From positions 1 through 64,000 of IMG/VR virus record IMGVR_UViG_3300035181_000357: 64,000 nucleotides of DNA. One strand, written 5' to 3'. The notes beneath the pieces were generated by a model. The model searched no databases. It saw only the letters and a program-made list of their open reading frames with translations, and had not been told where the DNA came from. The translations under genes were made by a program, and so were the position numbers. The stretch is from a virus. Positions 15,926 through 23,987 of this stretch are shown piece after piece (position 1 is the first letter of the stretch; every line of letters starts with the position of its first letter).

Positions 15926-16735
15926 TTACACTGTGTATGATACTTTGAGAAGACGCTTCTTAGGTGGAATCCTAGCATCTTTAACCACAACCGAATATTC
16001 TGATCTAGTATAATCAAACCAATATATGGGATTATGAAATAATCCTTTAGTAGTGGTTTTCATATTTCGACCCTTGCCTTTCAATACTTCTTTATCTTCG
16101 CATAGAATCTTCACTATATTCTGAGGGACGCTTTCAATCTTCTCCTGAAGAATCAAGGCTGCATATATACCCATCTGGGTTAATAACACTCCATCACAAG
16201 AATCACTATCAAGACCTGGATATTCTATTAAGGGTATGAAGGAGAATGCTCTTTCTATATTTTCTTTTTTGTTCCCTGCTCCTCTTTGGATTAGACCCAT
16301 AGCTGATCTAAGTGTTGAGGCATTGACGCTCAATGTCCACACTTTATACTTATGTAGAATTGAAGTTTCTGAAAACAGGACAGAGGTAACTACCCTGTTT
16401 AGTGATGTTAAAAAATCATTCATTGGAGTTGGAGTTTCCATTGATAGAATAATTATCGGAGTTACCTGGATAGTCTCAATGGCAGATTCTATCTCTTTTA
16501 GTATAGATATACCTATCAATGTGCTCCGTACCCAGATCGGATCTGAAGATTTCTCAGGTTTGAATGAACCTATCTTAATGATCTCTGGTACATCTTCTCC
16601 CCTACGCATTAGAGATATAGAATAACCAGTCCTAGATAAACTAAGATCCATCCCAACAATCAGAAAATCTCCGTGTATAGGATTCGGATAGAGAATGGAC
16701 ACCTTTGAATTTTTACTTTGTTTAGACTCCTTCAT
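15926..16735 (-). CDS. RuvC-like Holliday junction resolvase
   Basis: A 269-residue RNase H-fold nuclease. The four acidic residues expected of RuvC can be placed: D30 in IVGMDLSLSRTGY, E100 in IILSMETPTP, and D178/D181 in LDSDSCDGVLL near residues 176-184. VNASTLRSAMG and GNKKENIERAF between them correspond to the RuvC P-type substrate loop and helix. It should resolve four-way junctions made by the RecA-like protein encoded immediately downstream (12-base gap). The C-terminal 70 residues are an extension with a basic end not found in bacterial RuvC. It overlaps the 101-residue gene upstream by 14 bases. Confidence 0.8.
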   Translation of the reverse strand: MKESKQSKNSKVSILYPNPIHGDFLIVGMDLSLSRTGYSISLMRRGEDVPEIIKIGSFKPEKSSDPIWVRSTLIGISILKEIESAIETIQVTPIIILSMETPTPMNDFLTSLNRVVTSVLFSETSILHKYKVWTLSVNASTLRSAMGLIQRGAGNKKENIERAFSFIPLIEYPGLDSDSCDGVLLTQMGIYAALILQEKIESVPQNIVKILCEDKEVLKGKGRNMKTTTKGLFHNPIYWFDYTRSEYSVVVKDARIPPKKRLLKVSYTV

Positions 16736-17027
16736 AAACTGCTAGAACTCTCTTGATATCTGCTGGGTGTTCAGGATGCTCAGGAAGATCAGAGGTATCC
16801 TTACAAATTACGATATACCCTTCTTCGAGATCCTGTCCTTTGAATACCTTGTATCCATCGAATTCACCAATATGTGGTGTTCCCAAATCTGTAGGATTGA
16901 AGCCTGAATCAGCTGCTAATACTTCCAGTTCTTCAGAATTGGCTACGATTGAACTATTCTCTAGATTTGCACCACCATGTTCTTGTTGAAACCTAGCTAC
17001 ACTATTCTTAAACCACGTCATATCCAT
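16722..17027 (-). CDS. Hypothetical protein, 101 aa
   Basis: Not recognised. An acidic soluble protein; the C-terminal half (GEFDGYKVFKGQDLEEGYIV) looks like a small beta domain. It lies between the ssDNA-binding candidate and the RuvC-like gene, in the recombination operon. Its AGGAG ribosome binding site is inside a hairpin (17029-17048), so translation may be controlled by mRNA folding. Confidence 0.65.
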   Translation of the reverse strand: MDMTWFKNSVARFQQEHGGANLENSSIVANSEELEVLAADSGFNPTDLGTPHIGEFDGYKVFKGQDLEEGYIVICKDTSDLPEHPEHPADIKRVLAVYEGV

Positions 17028-17028
17028 A

Positions 17029-17076
17029 GTATTCTCCTATGAGAATACCCAGACCCTGATCGCAGAGTCTGGGTAT
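17029..17076 (-). promoter_or_regulatory. Two overlapping hairpins before the 101-aa gene
   Basis: On the minus strand, a 10-bp stem (17045-17054 with 17067-17076) follows the stop of the ssDNA-binding candidate. A second 8-bp stem (17029-17036 with 17041-17048) holds the AGGAG of the next gene in its 3' half. The two stems share bases 17045-17048, so they exclude each other. When the first forms, the ribosome binding site is freed; when the second forms, it is hidden. This reads as an attenuator or translation switch, or as a partial terminator after a highly expressed gene. Confidence 0.5.
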
Positions 17077-17089
17077 AATTTCTTGCATC

Positions 17090-17920
17090 TTAGATGTCTT
17101 CAATCTCGTCGATATCAGACTCGTCGTCATCACCCTTGTTAGCAGCGGTGAGGTAGCCATTCAGCTCAGCCTTGGTGATCTTCTTAGGAAGACGCTTGCT
17201 CAACTTAACACCATCAAGATGAGATACTAACTCTTCCTTGACAGCAGAAACGAGCTCAGGATTTGACAGATACTTGGCCTTTGAACTGATCCTAGTGTAG
17301 TCATACCCAATACCAGAATTTGGCTGGAACATCAAGATATCGATACCATATACAGTTCCATCTTCCTCAGCAAGTCTGCTGATCTTGGCATACTGCGTTC
17401 TGGAAAGCTTGATGTATTTGATCTTGAACTCAACAGGCTGATCCTTGCGAAGCTTACCATCCTTGAGACTGGCGTTCGTATAATGAAGAACCAGTGCCAC
17501 GATGTCTAAACCTGGATCTCCGAGAGCTACACAGCACTTGGCCTTTGGAGCCTTCTTGTCAGAATGATCGGTTAAGCAGCGGAAACTACCCTTGCCCTCG
17601 ACATAGTGACTATATGCTCTCTTTGGCTTGACTTCAGAAAGAATAGTGAATCTTGCGAACTGCTCTTTCTCCTTGACTTCCAGACGTTCCAGGAAGCCAG
17701 TATTCTTCATTAACTCTTCGTCACCGAAGTCAACATCATCTTCGTCATCGATAGCTGGCTTTGATGATTTCTTAGGCTTAGGACTCTCATCCTCGTCATC
17801 GTCGATGACGACTTTCTTCTTCTTGACGACTACTTCCTCTTCATCCTCGTCACGGACTTGTTTCTTCTTAGGCTTCGGAGTGATTTCCTCATCCTCTAAG
17901 TCTTCATCATATTGTGCCAT
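17090..17920 (-). CDS. Acidic-tailed ssDNA-binding protein candidate, 276 aa
   Basis: The N-terminal 80 residues are a low-complexity charged region of alternating acidic and KKK stretches. The core (about 80-235) starts FLERLEVKEKEQFARFTIL, then HYVEGKGSFRCL, CCVALGDPG and VLHYTN, a pattern I associate from memory with phage gp32-like or ssDNA-binding proteins; the end is acidic (DDDESDIDEIEDI), typical of SSB tails that recruit partners. The frame extends upstream to 17995, but ATG 17920 has AGGAG 7 bases before it and the extra segment coincides with the leader hairpins. Neighbours are HU-like, RuvC-like and RecA-like genes. The ssDNA-binding role is inferred. Confidence 0.65.
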   Translation of the reverse strand: MAQYDEDLEDEEITPKPKKKQVRDEDEEEVVVKKKKVVIDDDEDESPKPKKSSKPAIDDEDDVDFGDEELMKNTGFLERLEVKEKEQFARFTILSEVKPKRAYSHYVEGKGSFRCLTDHSDKKAPKAKCCVALGDPGLDIVALVLHYTNASLKDGKLRKDQPVEFKIKYIKLSRTQYAKISRLAEEDGTVYGIDILMFQPNSGIGYDYTRISSKAKYLSNPELVSAVKEELVSHLDGVKLSKRLPKKITKAELNGYLTAANKGDDDESDIDEIEDI

Positions 17921-18014
17921 CGTTGGCTCCTTTTGTTGGCTGGTTCTCAATTCTGAGAACGATGTCGGTATAAGCTTGATACTCTTCTTTAACATCGTTC
18001 TCAGACCTTTTCAT
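17907..18014 (-). CDS. Possible leader peptide or small protein, 35 aa
   Basis: An ATG at 18014 preceded by GGATTT opens a 35-codon frame that ends at TGA 17907, 14 bases inside the following gene, so its translation would be coupled to that gene. The peptide is charged (starts MKRSENDVKEEYQAYTD). Both arms of the 12-bp leader stem (17953-17964 and 17993-18004) lie within it, so ribosome movement could decide which hairpin forms. It may equally be chance coding in a structured leader. Confidence 0.3.
   Translation of the reverse strand: MKRSENDVKEEYQAYTDIVLRIENQPTKGANDGTI
17943..18004 (-). promoter_or_regulatory. Leader with mutually exclusive hairpins before the ssDNA-binding candidate
   Basis: In transcript order there are three related segments: CTGAGAACGATG (18004-17993 on the message), then CATCGTTCTCAG (17964-17953), then TGAGAAC (17949-17943). 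Segment 2 can pair perfectly with segment 1 (12 bp, 28-base loop) or with segment 3 (7 bp, 4-base loop). The gene's AGGAG follows 10-15 bases later. This is the layout of an attenuator or a translational operator, similar in idea to the autoregulated leader of T4 gene 32, though no shared sequence is claimed. A DNA operator recognised by a dimeric protein is the alternative. Confidence 0.55.
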
Positions 18015-18028
18015 AAATCCAGTCTAGA

Positions 18029-18352
18029 TTAAGCCTGGACCTTTTCTAGTTCACGAAGCTGTGAGCTAGCTAGGAACTTGATCTTACGCTTTGGCTGGCC
18101 CATCTTCTGCTCGCCAGTCTTAGGAACCTTAACCATCTTAGCTGGCTTGTGGGTTACACGGAACTGACCGAATCCATGGATCTTGAACTTGAAACCATCG
18201 GTAGCAACGTTAGCAGCTAGGATGTCATGGACGGCAGAGAGTACGGCTTCTACGGTTTCAGTAGCGGCCTTGGCGGTAGGAAGGTTTAGCTTTTCCTTTA
18301 CGAGAGCCTCTAGCTCTTTACGGTTAGCTTCTGTCTTTAGTAGTTCAGTCAT
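18029..18352 (-). CDS. HU/IHF-family DNA-binding protein
   Basis: A 107-residue member of the HU/IHF family (usual length about 90). The helical N-terminus (to about residue 50) provides the dimer body, then FKFKIHGFGQFRVTHKPAKMVKVPKTGE forms the strand pair and the start of the DNA-binding arm (only the core GFGQFRV is diagnostic), and the C-terminus returns as KIKFLASSQLRELE. The arm has several Lys and Pro residues that would contact and bend DNA. It precedes the ssDNA-binding candidate. Phage HU-like proteins help to fold or replicate the genome; the exact role here is not known. Confidence 0.85.
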   Translation of the reverse strand: MTELLKTEANRKELEALVKEKLNLPTAKAATETVEAVLSAVHDILAANVATDGFKFKIHGFGQFRVTHKPAKMVKVPKTGEQKMGQPKRKIKFLASSQLRELEKVQA

Positions 18353-18370
18353 TTAAGACTCCTTTAAAAT

Positions 18371-18383
18371 GAGGTACGACCTC
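18371..18383 (-). terminator. Short GAGGT/ACCTC hairpin
   Basis: A 5-bp stem with a 3-base loop lies 10 bases after the stop of the 427-residue gene and is followed on the minus strand by ATTTTAAA. It is too short to be more than a weak pause or partial terminator. The HU-like gene's AGGAG follows it. Confidence 0.3.
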
Positions 18384-18392
18384 TGGGTGAAA

Positions 18393-19676
18393 TCAGATGA
18401 TGTCTTCCAAATCATCATCGTTGAATACAGGTTTAGGGCTGATACCCTTTGCTGGCTTTTCCACTTGCTTTAATTTGAATTGTTCTTGAGCCATTGAAAT
18501 TGCAGGAAAATCATCGTCGTCATCAGCAACTGGAATAGCATCCTTTGAAGAACTAGCAGATACCTCGAAATCCTTAGGAGGTGCTGTTACCTTAGTTGCT
18601 TTCTTAAAGAGGATAGGCTCGTCATCATCTTCTTCTACAGGAGGTAGCGATTTTCCTTCTGTCTTTGTTACCTTGTTATCCTCAACCTTTATCTTACCAA
18701 GGAATGGATCATCGACCACAGCAACTACGATTGGAGATACCTCTTGAACCGTTCTCTTGACGATCTTTTTGTGGGCTTCGACCATTGCTACTTGATCTTC
18801 AGAGAAGTCAACGGCTGGAGAGAATTCGGTTTCTTCCTTTTCGAAGACTACATCTTGTTCAGGATCGGCCATTTGATTCTTGAAAGCATCATCAATCACA
18901 TGATTCTGAATAATGATATCTTCTGGATCTTCCTCATCATTAAGAGCCTTATACAATACAGGCTCGTCGTCATCTACCTCTTCTTCAGGTAGAGGTGGCT
19001 GCTTAAAATGTTCCCCATATCTTTCTTGAAGCTTCTGATATTTAGGTAATCTGACAGCTTCATTTCCAAACTCAGAAGGAGGAGCTATGTTAGAGATCGA
19101 GGCATTAACCTGATCCTTAGCCATCTTGTACTTCTCTTGAGCCAGATTCTTGTGTGACTTTAACATACCAAGATGAATCTCAACTGACTGAATCATAGCC
19201 TCAATATCTAGGTCCTGACCCTTCATCAATCGGCTGAATTCTGAGTCTCCGAGAGACTTGATCGCTGAGATAGGAATCTTGATCTCGTTTGATCTAAGAG
19301 CCTGTGATAACGCGATTTGATACCAGGCACTGAATGTAGCACCAACATTTTCAACACTCTTCTGAATACTCTTTAGACGAGACTGAAAGAATACTGCCTT
19401 TACTGATACCTGTTCTAATTGGTCTAGAACTTCTTGTAACGTGTTCGTAACAGACAGAATGTAAGCATATTCAGTACCAGGTGCGATCGTAGAATTTAGA
19501 TCGAAGGACTTAAGATTACCAATATCCTTTCGGAGTAGATTGAAATAGTCTCCGACAGATACTTGACCATCTTCTGTTTGATAATTCAAACTCTCGCAGA
19601 TCTGATTTATCTGATCCAAAATAGGAGCACCAGACAACAGGACTTCAGCAGAAAATAATTGTACATTTATGTTCAT
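18393..19676 (-). CDS. Hypothetical acidic protein, 427 aa
   Basis: Not recognised. Residues 1-195 are helical with probable coiled coil. The rest is a disordered, highly acidic region with repeated short motifs (DDDEPVLYKA, DDDEPILFKK, VVDDPFLGK, ending NDDDLEDII). The repeated D/E-P-V/I-L-F/Y-K motif resembles a peptide docking motif used in several copies. The frame begins 12 bases further upstream, but ATG 19676 forms an ATGA overlap with the previous stop and has GGAAG before it, so I chose that start. By position it may be a replication or recombination scaffold. Confidence 0.7.
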   Translation of the reverse strand: MNINVQLFSAEVLLSGAPILDQINQICESLNYQTEDGQVSVGDYFNLLRKDIGNLKSFDLNSTIAPGTEYAYILSVTNTLQEVLDQLEQVSVKAVFFQSRLKSIQKSVENVGATFSAWYQIALSQALRSNEIKIPISAIKSLGDSEFSRLMKGQDLDIEAMIQSVEIHLGMLKSHKNLAQEKYKMAKDQVNASISNIAPPSEFGNEAVRLPKYQKLQERYGEHFKQPPLPEEEVDDDEPVLYKALNDEEDPEDIIIQNHVIDDAFKNQMADPEQDVVFEKEETEFSPAVDFSEDQVAMVEAHKKIVKRTVQEVSPIVVAVVDDPFLGKIKVEDNKVTKTEGKSLPPVEEDDDEPILFKKATKVTAPPKDFEVSASSSKDAIPVADDDDDFPAISMAQEQFKLKQVEKPAKGISPKPVFNDDDLEDII

Positions 19677-19984
19677 ACGAACTTCCATTTAATTGGATCA
19701 CAATCTGTTAATACATACTGGCTACCAATTCCTTTACTTTCTTTACATGGACCTAGTGCCCATACCACCTTAGTAACTAACTCCACAGGGGTTACAAATT
19801 CTGCTACAGGTACCGTCTTTTCATACACTAGAACGATCTCTCTGGTCTCGAAACCATCGGTAACCAGAGTCCCTGGAACTACCATTCTTTCTTCAAAGAA
19901 ATCTAGAACAGGTCTAAGAGTCTCCTTGCTTGCATATCCACAGAAGACATTGGATACTAAATTATACAATTCCTTAGTTTTCAT
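19673..19984 (-). CDS. Hypothetical protein, 103 aa
   Basis: Not recognised. A small alpha/beta protein; the N-terminal 30 residues are helical and the rest appears as strands (TREIVLVYEKTVPVAEFVTP). It overlaps the previous gene by 11 bases and the next by 4 (ATGA), so it is cotranslated in the replication operon. Confidence 0.65.
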   Translation of the reverse strand: MKTKELYNLVSNVFCGYASKETLRPVLDFFEERMVVPGTLVTDGFETREIVLVYEKTVPVAEFVTPVELVTKVVWALGPCKESKGIGSQYVLTDCDPIKWKFV

Positions 19985-20279
19985 ATTGCTTCTCCTTTAC
20001 ATAAGTTCTAATCTTCTCTATTCTATTTAGAGTTACTTTCATAGCGTGCCCTGTAGTCTCAGCATCAGCACTCTTGTCAGCATATCGAGCAGCTATGACA
20101 AGCTTCCAGGCTTCTGTCAACATATCTAGGCTTTGATCGAACGCTTCTTCAATCTCGAGACCCTTTGTACCCTCAGGACTATCTGAACGGAGATGAATGA
20201 ATCGGCCATTACCAGCACCGTATTCCATGTCTCTAACGTCTAATCCTATAGTGATCGATGTGATCGGTAATTTACTCAT
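19974..20279 (-). CDS. Hypothetical protein, 101 aa
   Basis: Not recognised. The first 40 residues contain predicted strands (PITSITIGLDVRD, then GRFIHLRSD) and the remainder is helical. No cysteine pairs or nucleotide-binding motifs are visible. It is located between the possible helicase loader (7-base gap) and the 103-residue gene (11-base overlap). Confidence 0.65.
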   Translation of the reverse strand: MSKLPITSITIGLDVRDMEYGAGNGRFIHLRSDSPEGTKGLEIEEAFDQSLDMLTEAWKLVIAARYADKSADAETTGHAMKVTLNRIEKIRTYVKEKQYEN

Positions 20280-20286
20280 ATCCTAC

Positions 20287-21030
20287 CTATTTGTAGTTTG
20301 TAATACGGAGCCACACTGGGTCATCAAAATCAACGAGGTCCCGATTGACTTCTGATACCGATGATCCAAGCTCCAAGACAGTTTCTTGTCTGGTATTAGT
20401 TTTCTGTTCCTTGCGTAAGGCTCTAGTAGAAGATTCTGTAATCCTTATTGGCTTAGTCCCTAGTAGTTTTCTGAACTCACTGGTCATTGATTTCAGATCG
20501 GCTCTATTATTCAATTCAGCTAAGTTGTGGGTACAGAACCATGTCTGCTTACCTAGACTCTTCCTCGTTTTGATAACATACTCATGTTGTTTTCCAGCCG
20601 CTTCATAGAATGGAAAAGCCGAGGCTATAATGATGAGGAGATCGGTACGATATAGCTCTCGTCTCTGCTCATCCTCTTTAGAAAAGGATCTAGACATAAT
20701 CTCATCAGGAGTCATTACCTTCCAAGTCTTAGTCCAGATCTTTCTATGTAGTAAAGCGGTCTTTAAATGTGCATACAAATTCGGAGCGTTCTCAAACTCG
20801 ATAGTTATATCTTTATTTTTCTCCAACGGTTCTAGAAGAGGTGTTGACTTCAGTGATCCATATCTCTTTAACTCACCGAGGTACTTCAAGATCATCTCTT
20901 TGATAACACACTGACAAGGACTATAACTCCCGTCTTCATTTGCTAACGATCTAGATCCACGACATTTTGGACATACCTTTGCAGCTAAAAGAAATACATT
21001 TTCAATGTCTCTCTGGCTACTCGTCGTCAT
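20287..21030 (-). CDS. Zinc-containing protein, possible degenerate DnaC-like helicase loader
   Basis: A 247-residue protein with an N-terminal zinc motif CPKC (20-23) and CQC (39-41), like that of some DnaC/DnaI-type or DnaJ-like zinc modules. The middle contains YRTDLLIIIASAFPF followed by an HEYVIKTRKSLGKQTWFCTHN stretch, reminiscent of the Walker B and sensor region of helicase loaders (DLLIIDE...T-N). However, no Walker A is visible, so any loader function would be ATP-independent. It overlaps the SNF2 helicase gene by 14 bases. The loader assignment is speculative; the zinc motif is direct. Confidence 0.5.
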   Translation of the reverse strand: MTTSSQRDIENVFLLAAKVCPKCRGSRSLANEDGSYSPCQCVIKEMILKYLGELKRYGSLKSTPLLEPLEKNKDITIEFENAPNLYAHLKTALLHRKIWTKTWKVMTPDEIMSRSFSKEDEQRRELYRTDLLIIIASAFPFYEAAGKQHEYVIKTRKSLGKQTWFCTHNLAELNNRADLKSMTSEFRKLLGTKPIRITESSTRALRKEQKTNTRQETVLELGSSVSEVNRDLVDFDDPVWLRITNYK

Positions 21031-23041
21031 CTAATACCCCACCACCTAGACTTGATACCTTTTGTTGTAAGGCTGAGTATGAATCCGTGTTCCACAGTTC
21101 TTTCTCTTCCACACGCTTCTTGGGTTTCTTAGTCTCGAGAATTGTCTTTCTGACACCAATTTTATTCATAGTCAAATTGGTACCATCAATAAAGTTCTTT
21201 AATTTCAGCGTCTTCACATGAGCCTTCAACATATCTTCGAAATCGTTCTCATCATCAATCTTATCCATACCAGATGTCATATCGAGAAGTTCTGTACCAT
21301 CATCTAGTACACCAGCCGAATATGTCTCACCGAGGATGACTTCAAAGACGCCTTTCTTAGACCTCAGAGTCTCAATGACATACTCATCAATAGTACCTTT
21401 AGCCATTAAGATATGGAGAGTACAAGCGGAATGTGGACTGGCCATACGTAACATTCTTCCTACGAGCTGAAGCATATCTCCCCATGACCAAGGACAATCT
21501 AAGACGATCATGTGAGCAGCTTGTTGAAGATTGATACCTTCTATACCAGCTGCATTGATGAAGATGAGATCATGTTCATCAGACTCCTGGAATAGTCTAC
21601 GATTTATTTCTCTCTTCTTCTCATTCTCAGCACCAGTAATTCTAAGGAAATTTCTATCTGTGAAATGCCCTTCTTTACTGAGCCACTCTAATCTATCGAT
21701 CCAGGATCTGTACTTCGTGAATACAATGACTTTCTGTCCAGATAACTCACCATCAAGCAGATCTAGTAATTCTTCCTCTTTGGACGACAGAGCCTTATTA
21801 TGGAATATCTTTGGATCATCCCTATCTAGTAACGCACTCGAATTCGCTACTAACTGGAAGACAGACATAGCTGTCATCATGTTGTCGATGCTTCTGTCCT
21901 TGACCTCTACTACTTCCCCAGCTACTTTCTTTATACTCGGTGGTAGAACATAGTCGCCATTCGGAATATCCTTTAGGAGCAACTTATATTCTTTGTCACT
22001 GAGATCAAAGGGATGGAATATTGTTGCTAACTTGGGTAGCTTTTCTTTAACTTGTGCCTGGGATCTTCCATAGTAGAATGGACGGATAGCCATCTTGAAA
22101 TCACGGACATTTTTATATCCAACGATGTCCCACTTATATCTGCCTCTACCAATGTGTTTCTTTTTCTGAACACAGAAATTATATTTGAAACTGAACTCTG
22201 TTCCGAACGGACGAATACCAACAGCCCAGGCAATGGAATAGAACTCATCTAGTTTGTTTTTCAATCCTGTGGCTGTCATAACGTGAACACGATGAGCATG
22301 TTTCTGGATATTTTCTACCAACGTTCTAATACTGGTCCCAGCAGATTTAAACTTCTGTCCTTCGTCTAGAATCAGATAGATATGCTCACCATGTGGTGCC
22401 ATCAACTCACATAGTTTTAGGATCTCTTGACTAATTACTTCTTTCTTGTCATCTGGAGCAGGATCGCCATTATCATCAAACTCGCCCTCGATCCTCTTTC
22501 GTTTCCCAATGAGAGATGTGTACTTAGCAATCAACACATCTTTCTTCTTACCATTGAGGAAATGTTCTACCTGTTTTAATCTCGCTTCATTACTCTTTAA
22601 ATCTCTGTATTTATCCTTCATTACCCAGACATTTAAGTCAGAAAATTTCTCGAACTCTGAAGCCCACTGGTACACAGTAGATCTCGTAGTTAGAACTATG
22701 ACCTTAAGATTCTCTACTCTGTCGTAGTGGTAACACGAACTGGCAATGGCACAAATCGTCTTACCTAACCCTACTGCATCTCCAATGATGAGCCTAGGTA
22801 GGATCGCCATATGAGCTATCATCATCGTCTGGTAGTTTCTTGGAGGAATCTGTCCGTATTTGGATCCCATCTTTATGGGGATTGGACCAGATTCAGGATC
22901 ATGCTTTCTGATCCTCTCCAATTTTTCCAGATCTTTATCGGCTATACCCTTATACTGGGTATACCAAGTTACTAGGCCACAGTTTGGATTTGGTACAAAC
23001 CGTTCCTTGAGCTCTCTTATACTGACTTTCTTTTCTGCCAT
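21017..23041 (-). CDS. SNF2-family superfamily 2 DNA helicase/translocase
   Basis: A 674-residue SF2 ATPase with both RecA lobes. GDAVGLGKT (87-95) is motif I, LTTRSTVYQW motif Ia, LILDEGQKFK motif II (DEGQ instead of DEAH), VMTATGLKN motif III, VIFTKYRSW motif IV, FINAAGIEGINLQQA motif V and LVGRMLRMA motif VI. The layout and the 'N-L-Q-x-A' of motif V are typical of SNF2-like remodellers, which move on dsDNA. Phage relatives such as T4 UvsW act on branched intermediates and replication control. The C-terminal 150 residues are a basic extension. It fits the recombination operon that contains RecA- and RuvC-like genes. Confidence 0.85.
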   Translation of the reverse strand: MAEKKVSIRELKERFVPNPNCGLVTWYTQYKGIADKDLEKLERIRKHDPESGPIPIKMGSKYGQIPPRNYQTMMIAHMAILPRLIIGDAVGLGKTICAIASSCYHYDRVENLKVIVLTTRSTVYQWASEFEKFSDLNVWVMKDKYRDLKSNEARLKQVEHFLNGKKKDVLIAKYTSLIGKRKRIEGEFDDNGDPAPDDKKEVISQEILKLCELMAPHGEHIYLILDEGQKFKSAGTSIRTLVENIQKHAHRVHVMTATGLKNKLDEFYSIAWAVGIRPFGTEFSFKYNFCVQKKKHIGRGRYKWDIVGYKNVRDFKMAIRPFYYGRSQAQVKEKLPKLATIFHPFDLSDKEYKLLLKDIPNGDYVLPPSIKKVAGEVVEVKDRSIDNMMTAMSVFQLVANSSALLDRDDPKIFHNKALSSKEEELLDLLDGELSGQKVIVFTKYRSWIDRLEWLSKEGHFTDRNFLRITGAENEKKREINRRLFQESDEHDLIFINAAGIEGINLQQAAHMIVLDCPWSWGDMLQLVGRMLRMASPHSACTLHILMAKGTIDEYVIETLRSKKGVFEVILGETYSAGVLDDGTELLDMTSGMDKIDDENDFEDMLKAHVKTLKLKNFIDGTNLTMNKIGVRKTILETKKPKKRVEEKELWNTDSYSALQQKVSSLGGGVLDDDE

Positions 23042-23056
23042 CAGTTAACTGATACT

Positions 23057-23287
23057 CTATGATAGTTTGGGAAGGTTCAAAAGTCTTCCATACGGAATCT
23101 GTTCCCATTTCTTTTCAGGATCTTCGATGTGGCACACTTCAATGAGTAATTTGTCATCAAGAGGTAGCCAACCAAATTTGTTATCAAGGAAATAGGGATG
23201 ATTGTCTTCAGTTATCTTTATAGAACTTACAAAGACCCCATTTATTTTTAAGAGATGTCTACTGTGTTGGATCATTTTAGTTATCAT
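23057..23287 (-). CDS. Hypothetical protein, about 76 aa
   Basis: Not recognised. A small protein with several predicted strands (INGVFVSSIKITED, FGWLPLDDKLLIEV). The start is uncertain: ATG 23287 overlaps the previous gene by 11 bases, a GTG is available at 23323 and another ATG at 23275; none has a clear SD, so translation may depend on coupling. Confidence 0.5.
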   Translation of the reverse strand: MITKMIQHSRHLLKINGVFVSSIKITEDNHPYFLDNKFGWLPLDDKLLIEVCHIEDPEKKWEQIPYGRLLNLPKLS

Positions 23288-23489
23288 ATAATTTATGGTT
23301 GGAATCACTGAGATCCCAACCACTAGCGGTTAATTCATATATCATCCCAGTACGTGTAATTTCCACTGGTCTGATTAGTTTACGAGATTTTAGAGATAGA
23401 AGAGTAAGGTCATCCAGCATAGGATGTCCTTCATGGATTCCTTCTGGGTGATAATCTGCAATCTTGCATAACGTTTTGATTGGATCCAT
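23277..23489 (-). CDS. Hypothetical protein, 70 aa
   Basis: Not recognised. The segment LLSLKSRKLIRPVEITRTGMIYELTASG looks like a winged-helix wing (a TxxG-x-x-YxLTxxG pattern common in small winged-helix proteins), of which MIYELTASG is the most suggestive part. It could be a small DNA-binding regulator. It follows the 138-residue gene by 3 bases and overlaps the next by 11. Confidence 0.55.
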   Translation of the reverse strand: MDPIKTLCKIADYHPEGIHEGHPMLDDLTLLSLKSRKLIRPVEITRTGMIYELTASGWDLSDSNHKLYDN

Positions 23490-23492
23490 AAA

Positions 23493-23909
23493 TCACTTCT
23501 CTAATGAAGGATCAGGGAATCCGTGAATTGGGCAAGAACCATTAATATAACGACGGCCAGTACCGTATGAATCTTGATTATCCATTTGAGGACAGCGACA
23601 ATTAGGGATCTGGTTCCACCAAGTATGAAAATCACTATTTAGAGGAAACTTCCAAGCCTTCTGGAGTTCGAATTCCAGATTATGAAGAACTTCTGCTAGA
23701 AATCGAAGCTCGGAAACAGCCTTACTCTTTCTGTCTGGCAATCCATCTGGAGCAACTTGAATACTAGCAGCTCGTTCAAACAAAAGATGACGATAGATAT
23801 GAAGTTTTTTAATTTCTTCTACCCGTTTGGCACTGAGTCTCTTGGATTTCACCAGAGCTGGATTTAGCTCCATCAATTCAAGGTCACCATATCGAACAAC
23901 AAGATCCAT
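23493..23909 (-). CDS. Hypothetical protein, 138 aa
   Basis: Not recognised. The first 95 residues are helical with many Arg and Lys (KSKRLSAKRVEEIKKLH). The C-terminus has C-x-C (CRCPQMDN) and a later SCPIHGFPDP, together a possible zinc-binding C-C-C-H set. It is the first gene after a strong terminator and has an AGGAGG ribosome binding site, so it probably heads the transcription unit that includes the SNF2 helicase. Confidence 0.65.
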   Translation of the reverse strand: MDLVVRYGDLELMELNPALVKSKRLSAKRVEEIKKLHIYRHLLFERAASIQVAPDGLPDRKSKAVSELRFLAEVLHNLEFELQKAWKFPLNSDFHTWWNQIPNCRCPQMDNQDSYGTGRRYINGSCPIHGFPDPSLEK

Positions 23910-23963
23910 GTATCCTCCTACACATATCTTATTACCCTATAGCTATCTAAATGAACTAATTAA

Positions 23964-23986
23964 AAGGGCCACGTTTAGTGGCCCTT
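23964..23986 (-). terminator. Intrinsic terminator after the TOPRIM gene
   Basis: A perfect 9-bp GC-rich stem (AAGGGCCAC / GTGGCCCTT) with a 5-base loop, followed on the minus strand by TTTTAATT. It ends transcription coming from the primase-like gene at 24052-24942. Confidence 0.85.
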
Positions 23987-23987
23987 G

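Noticed and set aside
17090-17995. Longer version of the ssDNA-binding candidate starting at 17995
   Set aside because: The added 25 residues coincide with leader hairpins, and the ATG at 17920 has a strong AGGAG.
20287-21030. Full AAA+ DnaC helicase loader
   Set aside because: No Walker A is visible; only a zinc motif and a Walker B-like strand, so the call is kept tentative.
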